From positions 11,441,177 through 11,505,176 of the forward strand of contig JBBMOA010000020.1 of the NCBI GenBank assembly GCA_037954235.1: DNA of 64,000 nucleotides. Reading direction: 5' to 3'. The first letter of the stretch is position 1. The number at the start of each line of letters is the position of its first letter. Source of the stretch: Aulostomus chinensis. Its lineage: Eukaryota > Chordata > Actinopteri > Syngnathiformes > Aulostomidae. Shown piece by piece: positions 11,069 to 23,000 of the stretch. Made by a program: the position numbers and the translations under genes. Under the pieces are notes generated by a model that saw only the letters and a list, made by a program, of their open reading frames with translations, was not told the origin of the DNA and did no database searches.

Positions 11069-11949
11069 GGATACTTGACTCTGGGCATGGTGTCAAACGA
11101 ACAAGGCCACCGTGTAACTTTGGAAACATCTGGCTCAAGTCATCATCATTCTGTTCTAGTAGAAAAAAATGCCCTGGCTTGTCTGTATTTCTCGAAGCCA
11201 GTAATAATCATTGTGGGACATGATAACCCCAGGATGCAGCGACAGTGCCCTTGTAAAATAACATTGGGGGTAAACCATCTCAGGAAACTTGTGTGTGTAT
11301 TCATATACTGTATATCTTTATGAATACTCACCGAAATAACCCAACAGACCTAACTTCTCGTGCAATCCAAATCTTTGTTCAAATTTGCCATTTTGAGTGT
11401 GTAGTTTGCTACTAGCTTGGAGTTTGTTGTTGCTGTTTTACGTAGAAAGGGTACGATGGCTGCGAAAGCTAATCGCAGTGTAAACGCCACAACAAAAATA
11501 AAAATGCCACGCTACAAATAAAAAGCCACAAAAGGACACAAATGGAAAAAGCCACAAATTAATTGAGTGGTCAAAGTTACAAGGGAAAATTATCCCCGAC
11601 AGACAAGCAGAAAGAAAATGGAGAGAAAAGTTGCTTTCATAAAGCATTGGTTTTGAGAAATAAATACCAAGGTTTTTCATCAACTGCATACATTTCTCAA
11701 AACCTATGTTTTATAAAAGCAACATTTTAGCTCTTTTTTTCTGTCTATCTGTCTCAGCTCAAGTAATGTAATTTACCAAGCTGACTGAGGTAGTCGCCCA
11801 ATAGCAAGTCCATATGTGATTCCAGTGAACTAGACTAATTTTCTCAAGGTCCCTGGATGCAAAAAGAGGACGTGACCAGTTGGAGGTGGCTGTTGGGAGG
11901 AGGGATCAATGGAGGAGTTTGAGGTGTAAAAGACAGTCATGTTGAGATG
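11069..11949. other. Unannotated non-coding DNA
   Basis: No gene recognised. An A-rich patch with several AAAAGCCAC/AAATGCCAC words lies near 11480-11560 and may be a decayed tandem repeat. Confidence 0.4.
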
Positions 11950-12065
11950 AACTGAAGAAGAATCTCTTTACTGTCATGATACTGAATTCAACGATATGTA
12001 TCCACTGCATTTGACCCATCCACTCAAGAGCTCTTTCCTCCACTGCCTTGGTTAGGAGCACTAGC
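11950..12065 (-). repeat. Probable LINE 3'-end fragment
   Basis: The phrase CTTTACTGTCATGATACTGA, then AACGATATGTATCCACTGCA and TTTGACCCATCC, resembles fish LINE 3' ends seen from the opposite strand (TTTATTGTCATTGTAC... AACGAAATT... CTGCATTTAACCCATCC). Assignment is by eye only. Confidence 0.4.
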
Positions 12066-12497
12066 ATACATGTCTCTCAATGCTGGGAGAAAACCAATCT
12101 TGTGTCAGCAATGGGGAACCTGCAAACTTTTGCATCAGGTCTGTGTACAGGTTTGTATTGTCTCATTGATAGAAAGTACAGAGACCAACAAGGTACATAC
12201 AAGCACTCATCCGTTTGTAGGCTTCTGTGAATTTTTGGTTCAGGGTTGGAGAGGGTAGCAAACTGGCTTGGGGTTTCAGGATCCATGGAGGGTTGTTCTG
12301 AGACAGGCGAGATACTACGTGTCATAAACACACGATCTAGCAAGAAGCGATCGAATGAACCAGGCTTTTATTCTGAAGGACTGTATGTGACTTGATTGAG
12401 ATCAGTTGTGTTGAATCAGTCAGGCTGTCCAGAAGCTCCACCCCATTCCAAGGGCACACACAGACACACAGACAAACACACAGATCGACGGACAAGG

Positions 12498-12498
<1 letters not shown>

Positions 12499-12539
<41 letters not shown>

Positions 12540-12554
12540 TACACACACACACAC
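12499..12554. repeat. (CA)n microsatellite
   Basis: A CA array interrupted once by ATACAT. CA-rich sequence also precedes it (12456-12480). The preceding 400 bp show no gene. Confidence 0.95.
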
Positions 12555-14040
12555 TCCCACACACAATAAGGAGGGGAAACAAAGGGAGCACTGGGGTAAA
12601 TACTGAACTAACACTCAAAATTTTCCCTCCTTACCTGAAGGTGGCGCTATGCAATTGTTTTCTGTTGTCAGTCCAGTAGTTCATTATGTCTTCAGTCTTT
12701 CAGTTGACTGAAGCTGATGGGAGGACAAGCTGGATTTTAAAAGCAGTGTCTCAGACACTAGTTGACTCTCTCCTTCCTGACTTATAACAAGACCCTGCTT
12801 TGTAATGCTGATTAGTGTGTTTCATAATGAAAGTTCTCTTTGCGCAAGAGAATTATGTAAATATCTTGAGAAATCAGTCCAGGTAGTGCAGGAGTGAGAC
12901 ACTTTTTTTTTGGAAAGTTTTCCTCCTGTTTATGAGTAGGAAGGCAGGTATGATCATTTTATTTTTTATTTTACTTTTACTTCGATAGATACAAAATCTG
13001 AATGTTCATTTTGGCGCCGGTCATCCTTGGAAGTGGGGAAAGATGGCACACCTAAGTCGGACGCGACATGAATTTGGGAGGTAATCCAATATATTCATCA
13101 CTATTTTTCCATCAATATCTGATTTAATTTTTCCATGGTGATCAATTTATTTAAGGGTGCCTTTTCTTGCACATTCTGGCACTACAGAAGTCCATTTGGA
13201 GAGTTTTCCCACCTTGCAAAAGCTCGTCAATTGTATTGTAGAATATTGGTGCAAAATATTTTTCAAAGCAAGTGAGACAAAGAAAGGAGAGACACAAGGG
13301 AGAGTAGTCTCAATTATTTATTCAGCAGAACATCTATTTAGATCGCACAGGAGGGAGGCAGGTTTGTAAAAAAAAAACAACACATTATAGCTTTAGCTAA
13401 AGAGTGTTGTTTTGACAAGTAAACAGGTGGAGTCTGACTACAGAAATGTGAATGCAGATGCTACCAGCTGCATTGGAGGGAAAAAAGCTCTTATCCCCAG
13501 ATCGAGCTGTAATGGATGGAGGGTAAAAATAGTAATGGCACTGAAACAAAGACCGATCCACACTGCCAATATCAGCTTGTAGTCCAGCAGAGGGAAAGCG
13601 CAGAGCAAACTGGCATCATTGATAAGACTGCCTTCTTCCCCTCGAGTCTACATCACCTTTCTTTCACTATAGACTTGGAAAGACTTTCAATTTGTTAAGT
13701 CAGTATTTTAATGAAGTGTTTTGTTCCAGAAATGCACCAAATACTGTTTCCTACAATGATCCTGAATACAGAAAAGTACCTCTTTACTTATTCCACATGT
13801 ATTTTTTGGTGAAAAATCAAATTTAATCATGTGTCAGAATCGAAAGATGCAACAAGGTGTGAAGAGCTGAGTTGAAAAAGATTTTCTTGATCTCCAGAGA
13901 GGCCGACTAGTTGAAACTAATAAGACCAGACGCTCCCAGTGGAAAATCTTCTTTGTTCTTATAAGCATCAGTGATGTAAGGTGTCTCGTCTGTATAGTTT
14001 GCGTGCAGAGACAGTCAAGATGTCAAGGCAGTGTGTGCAT
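12555..14040. other. Unannotated non-coding DNA
   Basis: No gene or transposon recognised. Unique-looking, moderately AT-rich sequence. Confidence 0.45.
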
Positions 14041-14050
14041 GCACGCGCGC

Positions 14051-14105
<55 letters not shown>
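14041..14105. repeat. (CG)n-(TG)n compound array
   Basis: An alternating purine-pyrimidine tract of about 65 bp: GCACGCGCGCGCG, then about 25 TG units. Such tracts can adopt Z-DNA. Confidence 0.95.
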
Positions 14106-14106
<1 letters not shown>

Positions 14107-15619
14107 TGCTGCAGCTAACAAAGAGGTATGATGTTATGGTACATCTGATGTTGCATGAGATGTATCTGAGGTCAGGGTGAAATTGTCGTGGCGTTCTTAG
14201 CTTGATTGCCACCGGTCTGAATGAGCGGGGAGTCTATTGACTGCGAGTGTGAATTGCCTATCTTAGATATTTATGACCACCCTTTGCTCATGCATCCCAG
14301 ATGCTGCGGAAAAGGCCAGAGATAAATTGGGATTGTTTAGGGAATCGTCTAGACTGTATGCGAATATATATCTGGGACTAGAAGTGGATTGCTCAGGCAA
14401 GTGTTGAAGGATTAAGGGTTAAAGGTTACATTCAGTTTGGCTGTGTAAGTATATATGTTTCTCTTCTCCACTCTAAAAAGAAGATGAGAAAACGTCAGGG
14501 AGAGGGTGGCCAGAGACCTTCTATCCTGTTAGATATCAACATTCTAATCAACTTTGACTCTTTCAGTATTCACAACCACACGTTTTCGTTTGCCAGAAGT
14601 CTACACTATGAAGCAGTTTCCACATATCTGGGATCAGCGGTTTCTTGTCAGTGGTTATCATCAAGCCACATGGAGCCAGCTTTTCCGCACATGATTGCGT
14701 ACGTGTTCACATGTAATGGGGGCGGCATTGCTTTGCTGACCATTCTCCAACATGGAGAGGAGAGCTGCCTACTTCACCCTAGAGGAAAATCTTTGATCTT
14801 TTGAATGTATAAATCCTTCCTGAAGAATAAAAGTAACACAGGCGCTTCCACAAAAGCAGGAAAGAGAGCTACATAAGATAGTCAATGGACTTAATATCCC
14901 TGTTAATCAGCACTAGCAGATAATCACCTCTGACTGACATTAAATGAATGGATGGCTTAAATGATGGCATATGTAATATTAGTATATCGATATTTATGTC
15001 TTTCTTTAGCTGTAGCTGGGTCTCCATTTATAAACATGCCAGTTGTGAAGAAATGCCGTGAGACATTCTGTGATAGTCAGAATATGATCCATCTCACTGC
15101 CTGCATATGAACGTTCCCCTAACTGGTAAATATGAATTATTCCCTTTGCAGAAAATAAATCTGTGTTGGTCATAGAGGTGCTAGTCAGGAAATACCACTG
15201 TGTTTTTTTTCTGCCAAATTCAAGACAAACCCTACACGATGATCAGCACACCCATGTCACATTATTTTGGTGGTGACCATGGTTCATGAGAGGTGACTGG
15301 ACAGTGGGAGGTGCTTGTATATGATTTGATCGCAAACCTTTGCTCTTTGCCTGCTTCTAAGCAGATCAGATCTGTAGCTCATGTACTGGGGAGATTATGC
15401 TTAAAAGTCATCCATTTTTATAGTACAGGAAATCCAGAATTAAGCCCAAAATTATCTGGTTTAACTCTAATCCTGCTTCATAGTTCAGGCCCCAGATCCA
15501 AACACAAGGAGATTCATGAACATAAAGATATAAACAGTAATCTTGCTTTTGAAATGGAGGAAAAAGAAACGATATGTGTAAGATTTTAAGCATTTGAATT
15601 TGAGCAAATATGAGACACA
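14106..15619. other. Unannotated non-coding DNA
   Basis: No recognisable gene, transposon or tandem repeat. Frames present are unconvincing. Confidence 0.45.
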
Positions 15620-16415
15620 TAAAACCTTTTTAGACACAGAATGCGCCAAATTTGTGGCGGGAATTTGCCGTCTTTTCTGGGTGAAACGGAGGCCGAATGT
15701 TCCTCTTTCCAAAAAATCCACCACTTGTGTGGGCGTAAAGATGTGACATGACATGCAGCACGAAGTGAACAGTGATGTACAACACATACGTCGAAAGAAT
15801 ATTCAGCCCTGTGACAGTCTAGCAAAGCTCCTAGTGTTCCCAGTCCAACCTCCCTCTGCCGGTGCTGCTGTTGTGCTCACAGATCTGGTGGTACTTTTCT
15901 TTTAGGTTTTTCAACTTGCTGGTGACGATAGCCGCGTCAACCAAGCTCCTCCGCAACTTTTTCATACAACAAGCCATCCTTCACAGTCCCGTGTGATGGT
16001 TATATCCACGGTCCTCTCGCCAGTGATGGTTAGCAGCTCCCTGATCTCAGCGGGCCCCCGAGTTGCTCATCATGCTGAAGTGACGATGCGTCGGACGAAT
16101 ATTTCAAAACAGCAGTTCGCCGCTCTGCCTGCCAGCAGCGTCGATGTTGACATTCTCTGAGGTGTTTGATGCGGTAGAACTGGTGAACGTTATGTTTGCA
16201 AGTTTGCGTCATCATCGACACCTCCGCCCACCTCACACCTAGCCGGCACATTGACTGATTGGATTCATATAGCAGTGGAGGCGGCAATACATGTACCCTC
16301 GGAGGAGGAATATTGCCAGGCTAAAATTGACCCCCACTCTGTCTAAAACCTCAGACTGAGCTGCAAAAAAAGACGGGCAAATTCGCGGATTGCTGTCCAG
16401 TGTAAAAGCACCTAT
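15620..16415 (-). mobile_element. PIF/Harbinger-type element with Myb/SANT-like relic
   Basis: The two ends are imperfect inverted repeats. The left end contains GGCGGGAATTTGCCGTCTTTT (about 15656-15676). The right end, read in reverse, contains CCGCGAATTTGCCCGTCTTTT preceded by TTACACTGGACAGCAAT. Between them lies a broken Myb/SANT-like frame on the minus strand (15831-16065). PIF/Harbinger transposons usually carry a separate Myb/SANT-like gene beside the transposase. No transposase was seen, so this is a deletion derivative. Exact ends and target duplication are not resolved. Confidence 0.6.
15831..16065 (-). pseudogene. Myb/SANT-like DNA-binding frame, broken
   Basis: The minus strand reads AEIRELLTITGER near 16057-16019. 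It then reads DGLLYEKVAEELG and, after a frameshift, VDAAIVTSKLKNLKEKYHQI and CEHNSSTGRGRLDWEH, ending in a stop at 15831. This fits the Myb/SANT-like fold of Harbinger accessory proteins: W-x-EIREL in helix 1, IYEKIAEEL in helix 2, Q-CR-K(I/L)KNLK-EY in helix 3, then a HNN(R/S)(T/S)GR-R tail. At least two frame breaks are needed, so no protein is made from this copy. It could also be a host MADF/Myb retro-copy, but the flanking inverted repeats argue for a transposon. Confidence 0.6.
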
Positions 16416-17108
16416 AGACTGACTCACGATATATGAGATTTTCAATATCAGATTCTGAAGCTTAAGTTCTTCACGGGTTAGATGTCTGAACGATGGTGCC
16501 AATCAAGATTTCATTCTATACCTTGGGCTGGACCATGAACTTACTGTATCTTCATGTCAGAGATATTTTTTGCTATTTTAAAAAGAGGAGCTCTGTGGTT
16601 TACTGCTGCATCATGATAGAACCTTAAACAGAATCCCAACCGCAACGTTAAAAGTGATGATAATCAATAAATAAATAAAGAGCTCTGGTATCACCATAAG
16701 TATCAGCAGATGTGTGTTGGAATCAAATCATAACTGAAAAAGTGGATCAGTGAATCTCTAAGACCAATTCCCCTCCACACAGAGTCTGAGATGCCCAACA
16801 TGAACCTGAACATAGTAGAGAAAAATCTTCGACAACACAGCTCATCCCGAAGGACCCCATGGAGACAATCTTGTTGTATGTTTTATTTACATACAAAATA
16901 TGTATACACAAAAGATCAAAGCCTATTTCCATCCTGCTTCCATTAATATCAATTACATTCATTTTGCTTTACGCACCCTTGTTGTCACAATCTCATTTTG
17001 ACTGTTAATTTTCGGTTTGGCTCTTAAACATAGACTCAGTTTGGACATTCTGACGCACTTGTACAGTCTGTATTGGTATTTGGTTCTCTTGTGTTTCCCT
17101 TTTATTTT
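16416..17108. other. Unannotated non-coding DNA
   Basis: No recognisable gene or repeat family. Confidence 0.4.
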
Positions 17109-17880
17109 GAAATGACTCCCGCTCATTTTTATACAGCACCTTTCAACCTTAGGGCGCAGGGCTCACTCAGTTGCGGTCAGGTCGGTACGGCTCAGGACGG
17201 ATGCGTTGCCACTAGCACTAGGTAGCACGTCAGCTTGGGTGAACTCACCGGCGTAATTGGTGTGGGACACAACAACAACAATGGATGACATGGAGGCAGC
17301 GTTTTGCCTGTTGCCCTGACAGTAGTTTTTGCTTAAACTAAAAGTAAAGGATGTCAGACAGGCAAGGCTTCAAGTGGTGAAACAGAACACACAAGAAAAG
17401 AAAAAAAAAGACTTCACCAAGCGATAGACCAGTATTCTGCCGCGGCCAAGATTATACAAAGTAGACGACATAAGCGGGTAAGTTACCCGATCAGCGCCCC
17501 ACTATGTGTTTCCGTCACATTTTAGTCCCCGCTCAGCTCGCTTGGAACGCCAGCAGAGCAGGGACCAAAATGGTAATGGTTAGTACCATGTTGGGGCCAG
17601 TGGAAACAGGGCCAAACCAACCTGACCTCACCCGACCTGAGCCGAAGTGAGTCAGTGGAAACACGCCCTTAGAGGCACTCAAAGCGCTGTGTCTTCTTGT
17701 TCCCTCCATTCACGCCCTGGGTTGTAGGCTGCCATGCAAAGGAGCCAACTTACTCATCAGAGGCAATTAGGGGTTCAGTATCGTGCTCAAGGACACTTCA
17801 GCATGATCAACAGGGGGAAGTGAGGATTGAAGCAGTGACCCTTTGGTTGTAAACAGCCACTCTACTTCCATGCAGCCCTG
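17109..17880 (-). mobile_element. SINE (head 2 + tail 2) split by an insertion
   Basis: The tail part is 17109-17151 and the body/head part 17672-17880. The two are separated by a 517-bp insertion at TTA. The second part reads CACTCAAAGCGCTGT, then AACTTACTCATCAGAGGCAA, TGCTCAAGGACACTTC and GAAGTGAGGATTGAAGCAG. It ends in a degenerate tRNA-like head (complement orientation). The head/body matches type B SINEs (8326-8575, 46312-46585), whereas the tail matches 4147-4345. Box B is mutated, so it is probably silent. Confidence 0.8.
17152..17668. mobile_element. Non-autonomous Harbinger-type insertion (517 bp)
   Basis: It starts GGGCGCAGGGCTCACTCAG and ends with the complement of GGGCGTGTTTCCACTGACTC, an imperfect terminal inverted repeat beginning GGGCG. 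It is flanked by TTA at 17149-17151 and 17669-17671. A 3-bp TWA duplication is typical of PIF/Harbinger. Removing the insert plus one TTA restores a continuous SINE that aligns with the copy at 4147-4345. No transposase frame is present. The boundaries are therefore supported by inverted repeats, target duplication and an empty-site relative. Confidence 0.82.
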
Positions 17881-18673
17881 ATCCCAGTCCTTCTCAATCA
17901 ATCAGCCTCTCCCCTGCCTTGTGTTCTCCTACCTGCTTCTTGTTGTGTCAGTGGTGGAGTTTGTGTTTCATTATGGTTCACCATTTCAGTCAGTGTCAAT
18001 TCAAATTCAGTTTGTTTGCCCTTCTGTGCTTCTACACTTCTGTTTGTACCAGTACACGCTGTTACGTTAGGTGAGTTATTCTGTGCACAAACTTTCAAAT
18101 GATTTCAAGTGAAAAAAAAAACAAACTATGAAAGATTGTTATTGTTTTCAGTAAATGCATGCGCACAGTAATGTTACTGCAGTGGTACTGAAGCACTGTT
18201 TGGCAGCAAAACTACAAACTTCACAAGACAGAGGGAGAAAAACACAACAAGCCAAAAACAAGCTATTTCTTAGCAGAAAACTACCTCTCCAACTTGCTGA
18301 GTCCACTACTTAAATATATATGCCCTAAGGAGAATGGGAGATGACATGTTGATTGCTTAAATTCATGTTGAGCCCAAAACACATCTATGATTAATTAAAC
18401 GAGATGAGGTACAACATTTATGCCTCCCGCATTACTTTGGGTTCAGGTTATGCACCATTTAACTAGCAGAAGTTGATTTGGACACATCCTGAATGCACTT
18501 GTGCCATGCATTTTAGACCATCCCCTATAAATTATTTAAATAAGGCCCCCAGACTTGTTATTAGACTTGCCTGAAGAAGCATATTTTTACTTGATTCACC
18601 AACAACTGAACTGATAACAAACTATGACACTCTAAGTTTGGCTTTACTGTCATGAAATTTGTCCAGTTGAATG
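17881..18673. other. Unannotated non-coding DNA
   Basis: No gene recognised. AT-rich, with no clear repeats. Confidence 0.4.
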
Positions 18674-18681
18674 CGCTAGCT

Positions 18682-19171
18682 CAGGGGTCGGCGACCCTAA
18701 ACACTCAAAGAGCCATCTGGACCTGATTACCATAGAAAAGAAAACGTTGGGAGCCACAAAACACTTTTGACATCTAAAATGTAGAAAACACTGCATATAC
18801 CTTTTTTTTAACCATTAATGGAATCAATGAACTGCTACGGAGAAGCTCTACATGTAACGTAAACATTTCTTCAGGAACTTCTCTTGGATTTATCCATGCT
18901 CTGGCTACTGGGAATCAAAAAGTTGAATAAACTGCATGCTGGCAGGTGTCGCACATCTGTGATTGTAAGGATTATTTTGTGTGACAAGAAATTTAACACG
19001 TTTTATTTTGATGCTACAAGATCACAGTAATCTTCAAATTTAGAATTACATTACAAAATAAAACAAATTTAAATCAAATACTCATTGTTTACTTTCAAAA
19101 GCCACAGGGAGCTGCAGCAAAGGTATGAAAGAGCCACACGCGGCTCGGGAGATGCAGGTAACCCAACCCTG
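18682..19171. mobile_element. Non-autonomous hAT element (490 bp)
   Basis: The left end is CAGGGGTCGGCGACCCT, and just inside it the text runs AAAGAGCCATCTGGAC. The right end in reverse is CAGGGTTGGGTTACCTGC, then CTCCCGAGCCGCGTGTGGCT. Both are the usual hAT (Charlie-like) termini. The flanks are CGCTAGCT (18674-18681) and CGCTAGCA (19172-19179), an 8-bp hAT-size duplication with one mismatch. No transposase frame. Confidence 0.88.
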
Positions 19172-19179
19172 CGCTAGCA

Positions 19180-19658
19180 GGTAGCACTTGGTGCTAGCAA
19201 GACCATGCTGAATGAGCACTGAACAGGAAATGTGATAGTTTGTTTTTAGCTCAGAGCATTTGAGTATTGCTTGGCATATAGCAGAATAAAGAAGACATAC
19301 AGTCAATTATACCTGACGATGCTCTGGAGAGATTTCACAGATATTTTAAAATAGTTTTACTGTTGTCATTAGCTGTTTAGTCATCGGTCACCGTTAGCTT
19401 CAAGCTAAGAAAACTTGGCTGGCTGTTTCTGCATTCTGGAGTGACTAAGAAGAAATGAAGACATCTGTTTGTGAATACTTGAAAGGCAAAACATTTTTTT
19501 TCTTAAATATAGCTTTAATCAACACCCCATACATGTCTCATACTACAGAAAAATAAAATGTCTTATTTAATTAATGATTAAACTTATGAATTTACAATTA
19601 TACCCTGTAAAATTGCTGCGTTGTTTCAAGCCTGAGGCCATTTAGTAGTGGCTAAATT
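19180..19658. other. Unannotated sequence upstream of candidate exon
   Basis: No repeat recognised after the hAT flank. It contains GCTAGC-type words near 19380-19420 and an AT-rich stretch. If the candidate exon at 19968 is real, its promoter should lie in the last few hundred bases before it. No TATA box or CpG cluster stands out. Confidence 0.35.
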
Positions 19659-19967
19659 ATGCTTCACCACCCACCGTCATCCACGGAGCTTGAATGGCAG
19701 CTGTATAGTTGGGTTGTGTCGGACAGTGCTGGAAACAGAGAAAACAGAGTAGGGAAACACGCACCCGGGTTATTTTGTCAGTGTCAGTTGTTCAATGCAG
19801 TGACAGGAATTGGTTGGTTGGGTTGGAGAGGAGGTGGTTGGTGGACCTTGAATTCAAGTAAGCGAGAGACCGGGCCATGCAGCAGGCTAGCAAGGCAGGA
19901 GAAAATAAACAGCGGGCCTGAGGAATCAATTCAGTGTGCCTGTCAGAGGACTGTCAAACTCCCCGCC

Positions 19968-20019
19968 ATGATGGACAGTCTGGATGTTCACAGTCTATTT
20001 GCAGCCAGGCTGCGGAGCG
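19968..20019 (+). CDS. Candidate first coding exon (unidentified gene)
   Basis: The frame begins at either of two adjacent ATGs (19968, 19971) in strong context: CCGCC precedes the first, and the second has A at -3 and G at +4. It reads MMDSLDVHSLFAARLRS plus one base, then meets GCG|GTGAGTAAG, a near-perfect donor with GT at 20020-20021. The next codons run into a stop within the presumed intron (TGAGTAAGTGA region). The frame is open upstream to about 19659, so an earlier start cannot be excluded. The CTGCGGAGC-type codon mix and GC content exceed the surroundings. I do not recognise the protein. The only support is start context, splice signal and composition, so it may still be chance. 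Confidence 0.38.
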
Positions 20020-20025
20020 GTGAGT

Positions 20026-23000
20026 AAGTGAACCGTGCCGGGCTGAGTACAGACAATATGAAGAGGGAGTGCGGAGCAATATCTGCTGTTGCCATGCTAG
20101 ATCAGCATAAATGTCAAGGCCACTTTGGTGGGGCCTGAGGGGTCGACAGAGAGCCACATAGGCTTTCCTGCATATGGGGGGTGTTAGCAATGTGTGATAC
20201 ATGTGTGATACATGTGTGACAGCGTGCCGTTGTAAGAGTGAACTGTTGATTTGATTTCTTGGCTTGATTTATTTCATATTTTCATACTGCAAATATACAT
20301 TGTCAACTAAATGGATACTATATAGCCTAATCTATGAAGTATATGCTCACTTGCAGAGGTGTTTCTAGACCATTTGGGGGCCCCGGGCACACTGGGGGCT
20401 ATCAGGACTCCAACATGACAAGAAACAATAAATTGGGTTTAAAATAATACAAATATTTCTTACTGAGCTTAATTAGATTTATCAGCCATCTTCTTTACTT
20501 GAGTTATAATTTTCTGGCAACTTTTTACTTTTACTGCCTTTGTTTAAACAAATATCTGTGCTTTCTCCCCTGACATCGTAAAAAAAAGGCTTGTTACTTT
20601 AGTTGTGATGCACAACAGACAAGAACAACTTAAAAGATCCAATAAGAGAAGCATATTTTGTCTAAGGGGGTAGATAACTTGCTGTAATGCCCGTAAAGTT
20701 TGGCTGCCGCTTTCAACAAGTTATAAAGGAAGACGATGATGTCCACTAAACGTAGAGACGCTTGAAGAAGTCCCTACTATATTGACTTGTCAAAGAGAAG
20801 AAGAGAGATGACATGTTGATGGCATATCAGGTGACAAGTTTTACAAGAGTGACGACATGAAAGAGAGCGAACCACCCAAGAGAACAACACATTTTACTTG
20901 ATACTTTTTAGAACATATAAATGGCCCTGACCTGCCCCCGGCCCTCCAGACTGTATATTCTGGGGTATATTCTTGATGGCACCATTGCAATTCCCTTGCT
21001 AACTGGACAATATAATCACTACAACAAACTAAAACAAATAGTCTAATACAGCTCTTCAGTTTGTATCTGTAATGTATGGTCCAAATGAACGACTGGGTCA
21101 TGATGAGGGACGAATGGTCAAATTATTAGGAACAGTTTTCATTTTAACCCAAATACAATAAAACAGAAAAAATCTGCACCTTTCTCTGAGTGTATCAACA
21201 CCTCTATGAGAAGCTAAGAATAATCCACTGAAAGTTATAGATGGTGACACTGTAGTGGGTAATTAACAGACAGTTTCTCTTCTCAGATTTATTCAGAACA
21301 ACCCCAAAAACAAACACTGTAATTATCATCCATTTAGTTACCATGCTGTGACTTCCACAGTGACAACATGTTTTTCCACAATTGCTGTTTTATAATGGAA
21401 TTTAGTGCCGGCGCCACACAGATAATAGCTCATCATGGCTCACTGGTGACTGGATTACAGATTAAAACCCGTTCCTATTTACAAAGTTAATTCAAGGCCA
21501 TTAGTGTCTGTCTCTTGAAGATTGGAGATATAGGTAGGCTTTTTCCACTTAAATTGCAAAATCAAAAGCTTAGTTACTGTCAGTTTATGTCAATGCGCTC
21601 CCCAATGTATACATTATTTAATATTAATAGCAGAATTTATGTAAAGAAAAACACTGAAACTGAGTGTCCTGACATGCAAAGCATCTTGCATGAAAATTTT
21701 TTAAAAAAAAGGGCTCTAAATAGTGAAACCTGGAGTTATGAGAAATTCTCTCCTCTGAAACATTGTGGCGCTGTTGCCTGGGTTAGGTGTCACCTTTTTA
21801 AACACTTAATTGAAGAAATACAAAACAAAAACCATTGTTATTCTCTCCCTCTCTCTAGCTCTCGAGGAGTGACGATGGACCTTCCATCATGACATTTTAG
21901 CTGCACTCGTTTAAATGATAATGATGTTCCTATTAAGGCTGCCCGTAGGCCCCTTCAGCCGGCATTCAGAGTACAAGAGCAGTCGTCATTTTCCTTTCCA
22001 CCTGGGTTTGATGAACTAAAGTCAGTTACAACATTTGTAATAACTTCTAGAGCAGCATTTAAATATGTGAATGTATCAGTGGGGGTTTGTGTCAAGCATG
22101 AAGGGAAGCACATTTAATGACACGTGCTGCTTTCACGTATAAACACTTTCCATTGATGGAATGAAATATTTTGGTGCAGTGTGTCGATTTGATTTTATAT
22201 CCTCCGATTTATATAATTTTGTTTTTAATCAATAAATAAGATACTGAAGCCTAAACAGTACAAGTTCTGAACATGAAACTTTGAGGACTGGTGCAGAGCC
22301 CTGTGCATATTTCAGGTACCAAAACTCCCACACATACACCACTAACTGACATTATATTACAAAAAATTGCACATTGTAAAAAAAAAAAAAAAGTACTTTT
22401 TCAAGCGTATCTGAAGCTGCGTTGTACACAGAATGTTAATGCTGTAGATGAAAAGCTATTTCTAACTTGTAAATTAAAAATGTTGCATTCTACATGGCAG
22501 GTTTAGAATAACTTGGCAACTGTCGATCCTTCTAATATTAAACAAGGCTCAGTTGTTTGGCTGAAGATCCGACTTGCATCCCGACTTGTGCGGGGCTTGG
22601 ACCCCATTTACACTTCTTTGTGAGTCTATTTTTTTCTCTACCTGTCTTTTACACTTTTCCGGTACTGCCAATTACTGATTTATATTGTACGCGATTTATT
22701 TTGCAAAATTGTTGCATGTGAGTAGATGATTAGCAGAGTGTCAGTAGGACCTTCCCAGATAGCTCAATCATATATTTTGGTTGTATCATCTTCAAATTGT
22801 TAGTTTTTTGGCACAGAAAAGCTGAAATTCTTATGTATATTCTCAGTAGTATTCTGCAGCTACTTCATGTTTACAATACAAAACTGTACAACAACACAAC
22901 ACAGCTTAACCTGTCTGGGGACAGTCATGTATAGAAAAGTAATCTCGATTGCCCTTTCTGTCCAATGTGGGCTCTCTTCTCTGTTTGTATCACAGGAACG

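Noticed and set aside
14484..14804. 106-codon plus-strand frame
   Set aside because: No recognisable domain or splice context. Expected by chance at this window size.
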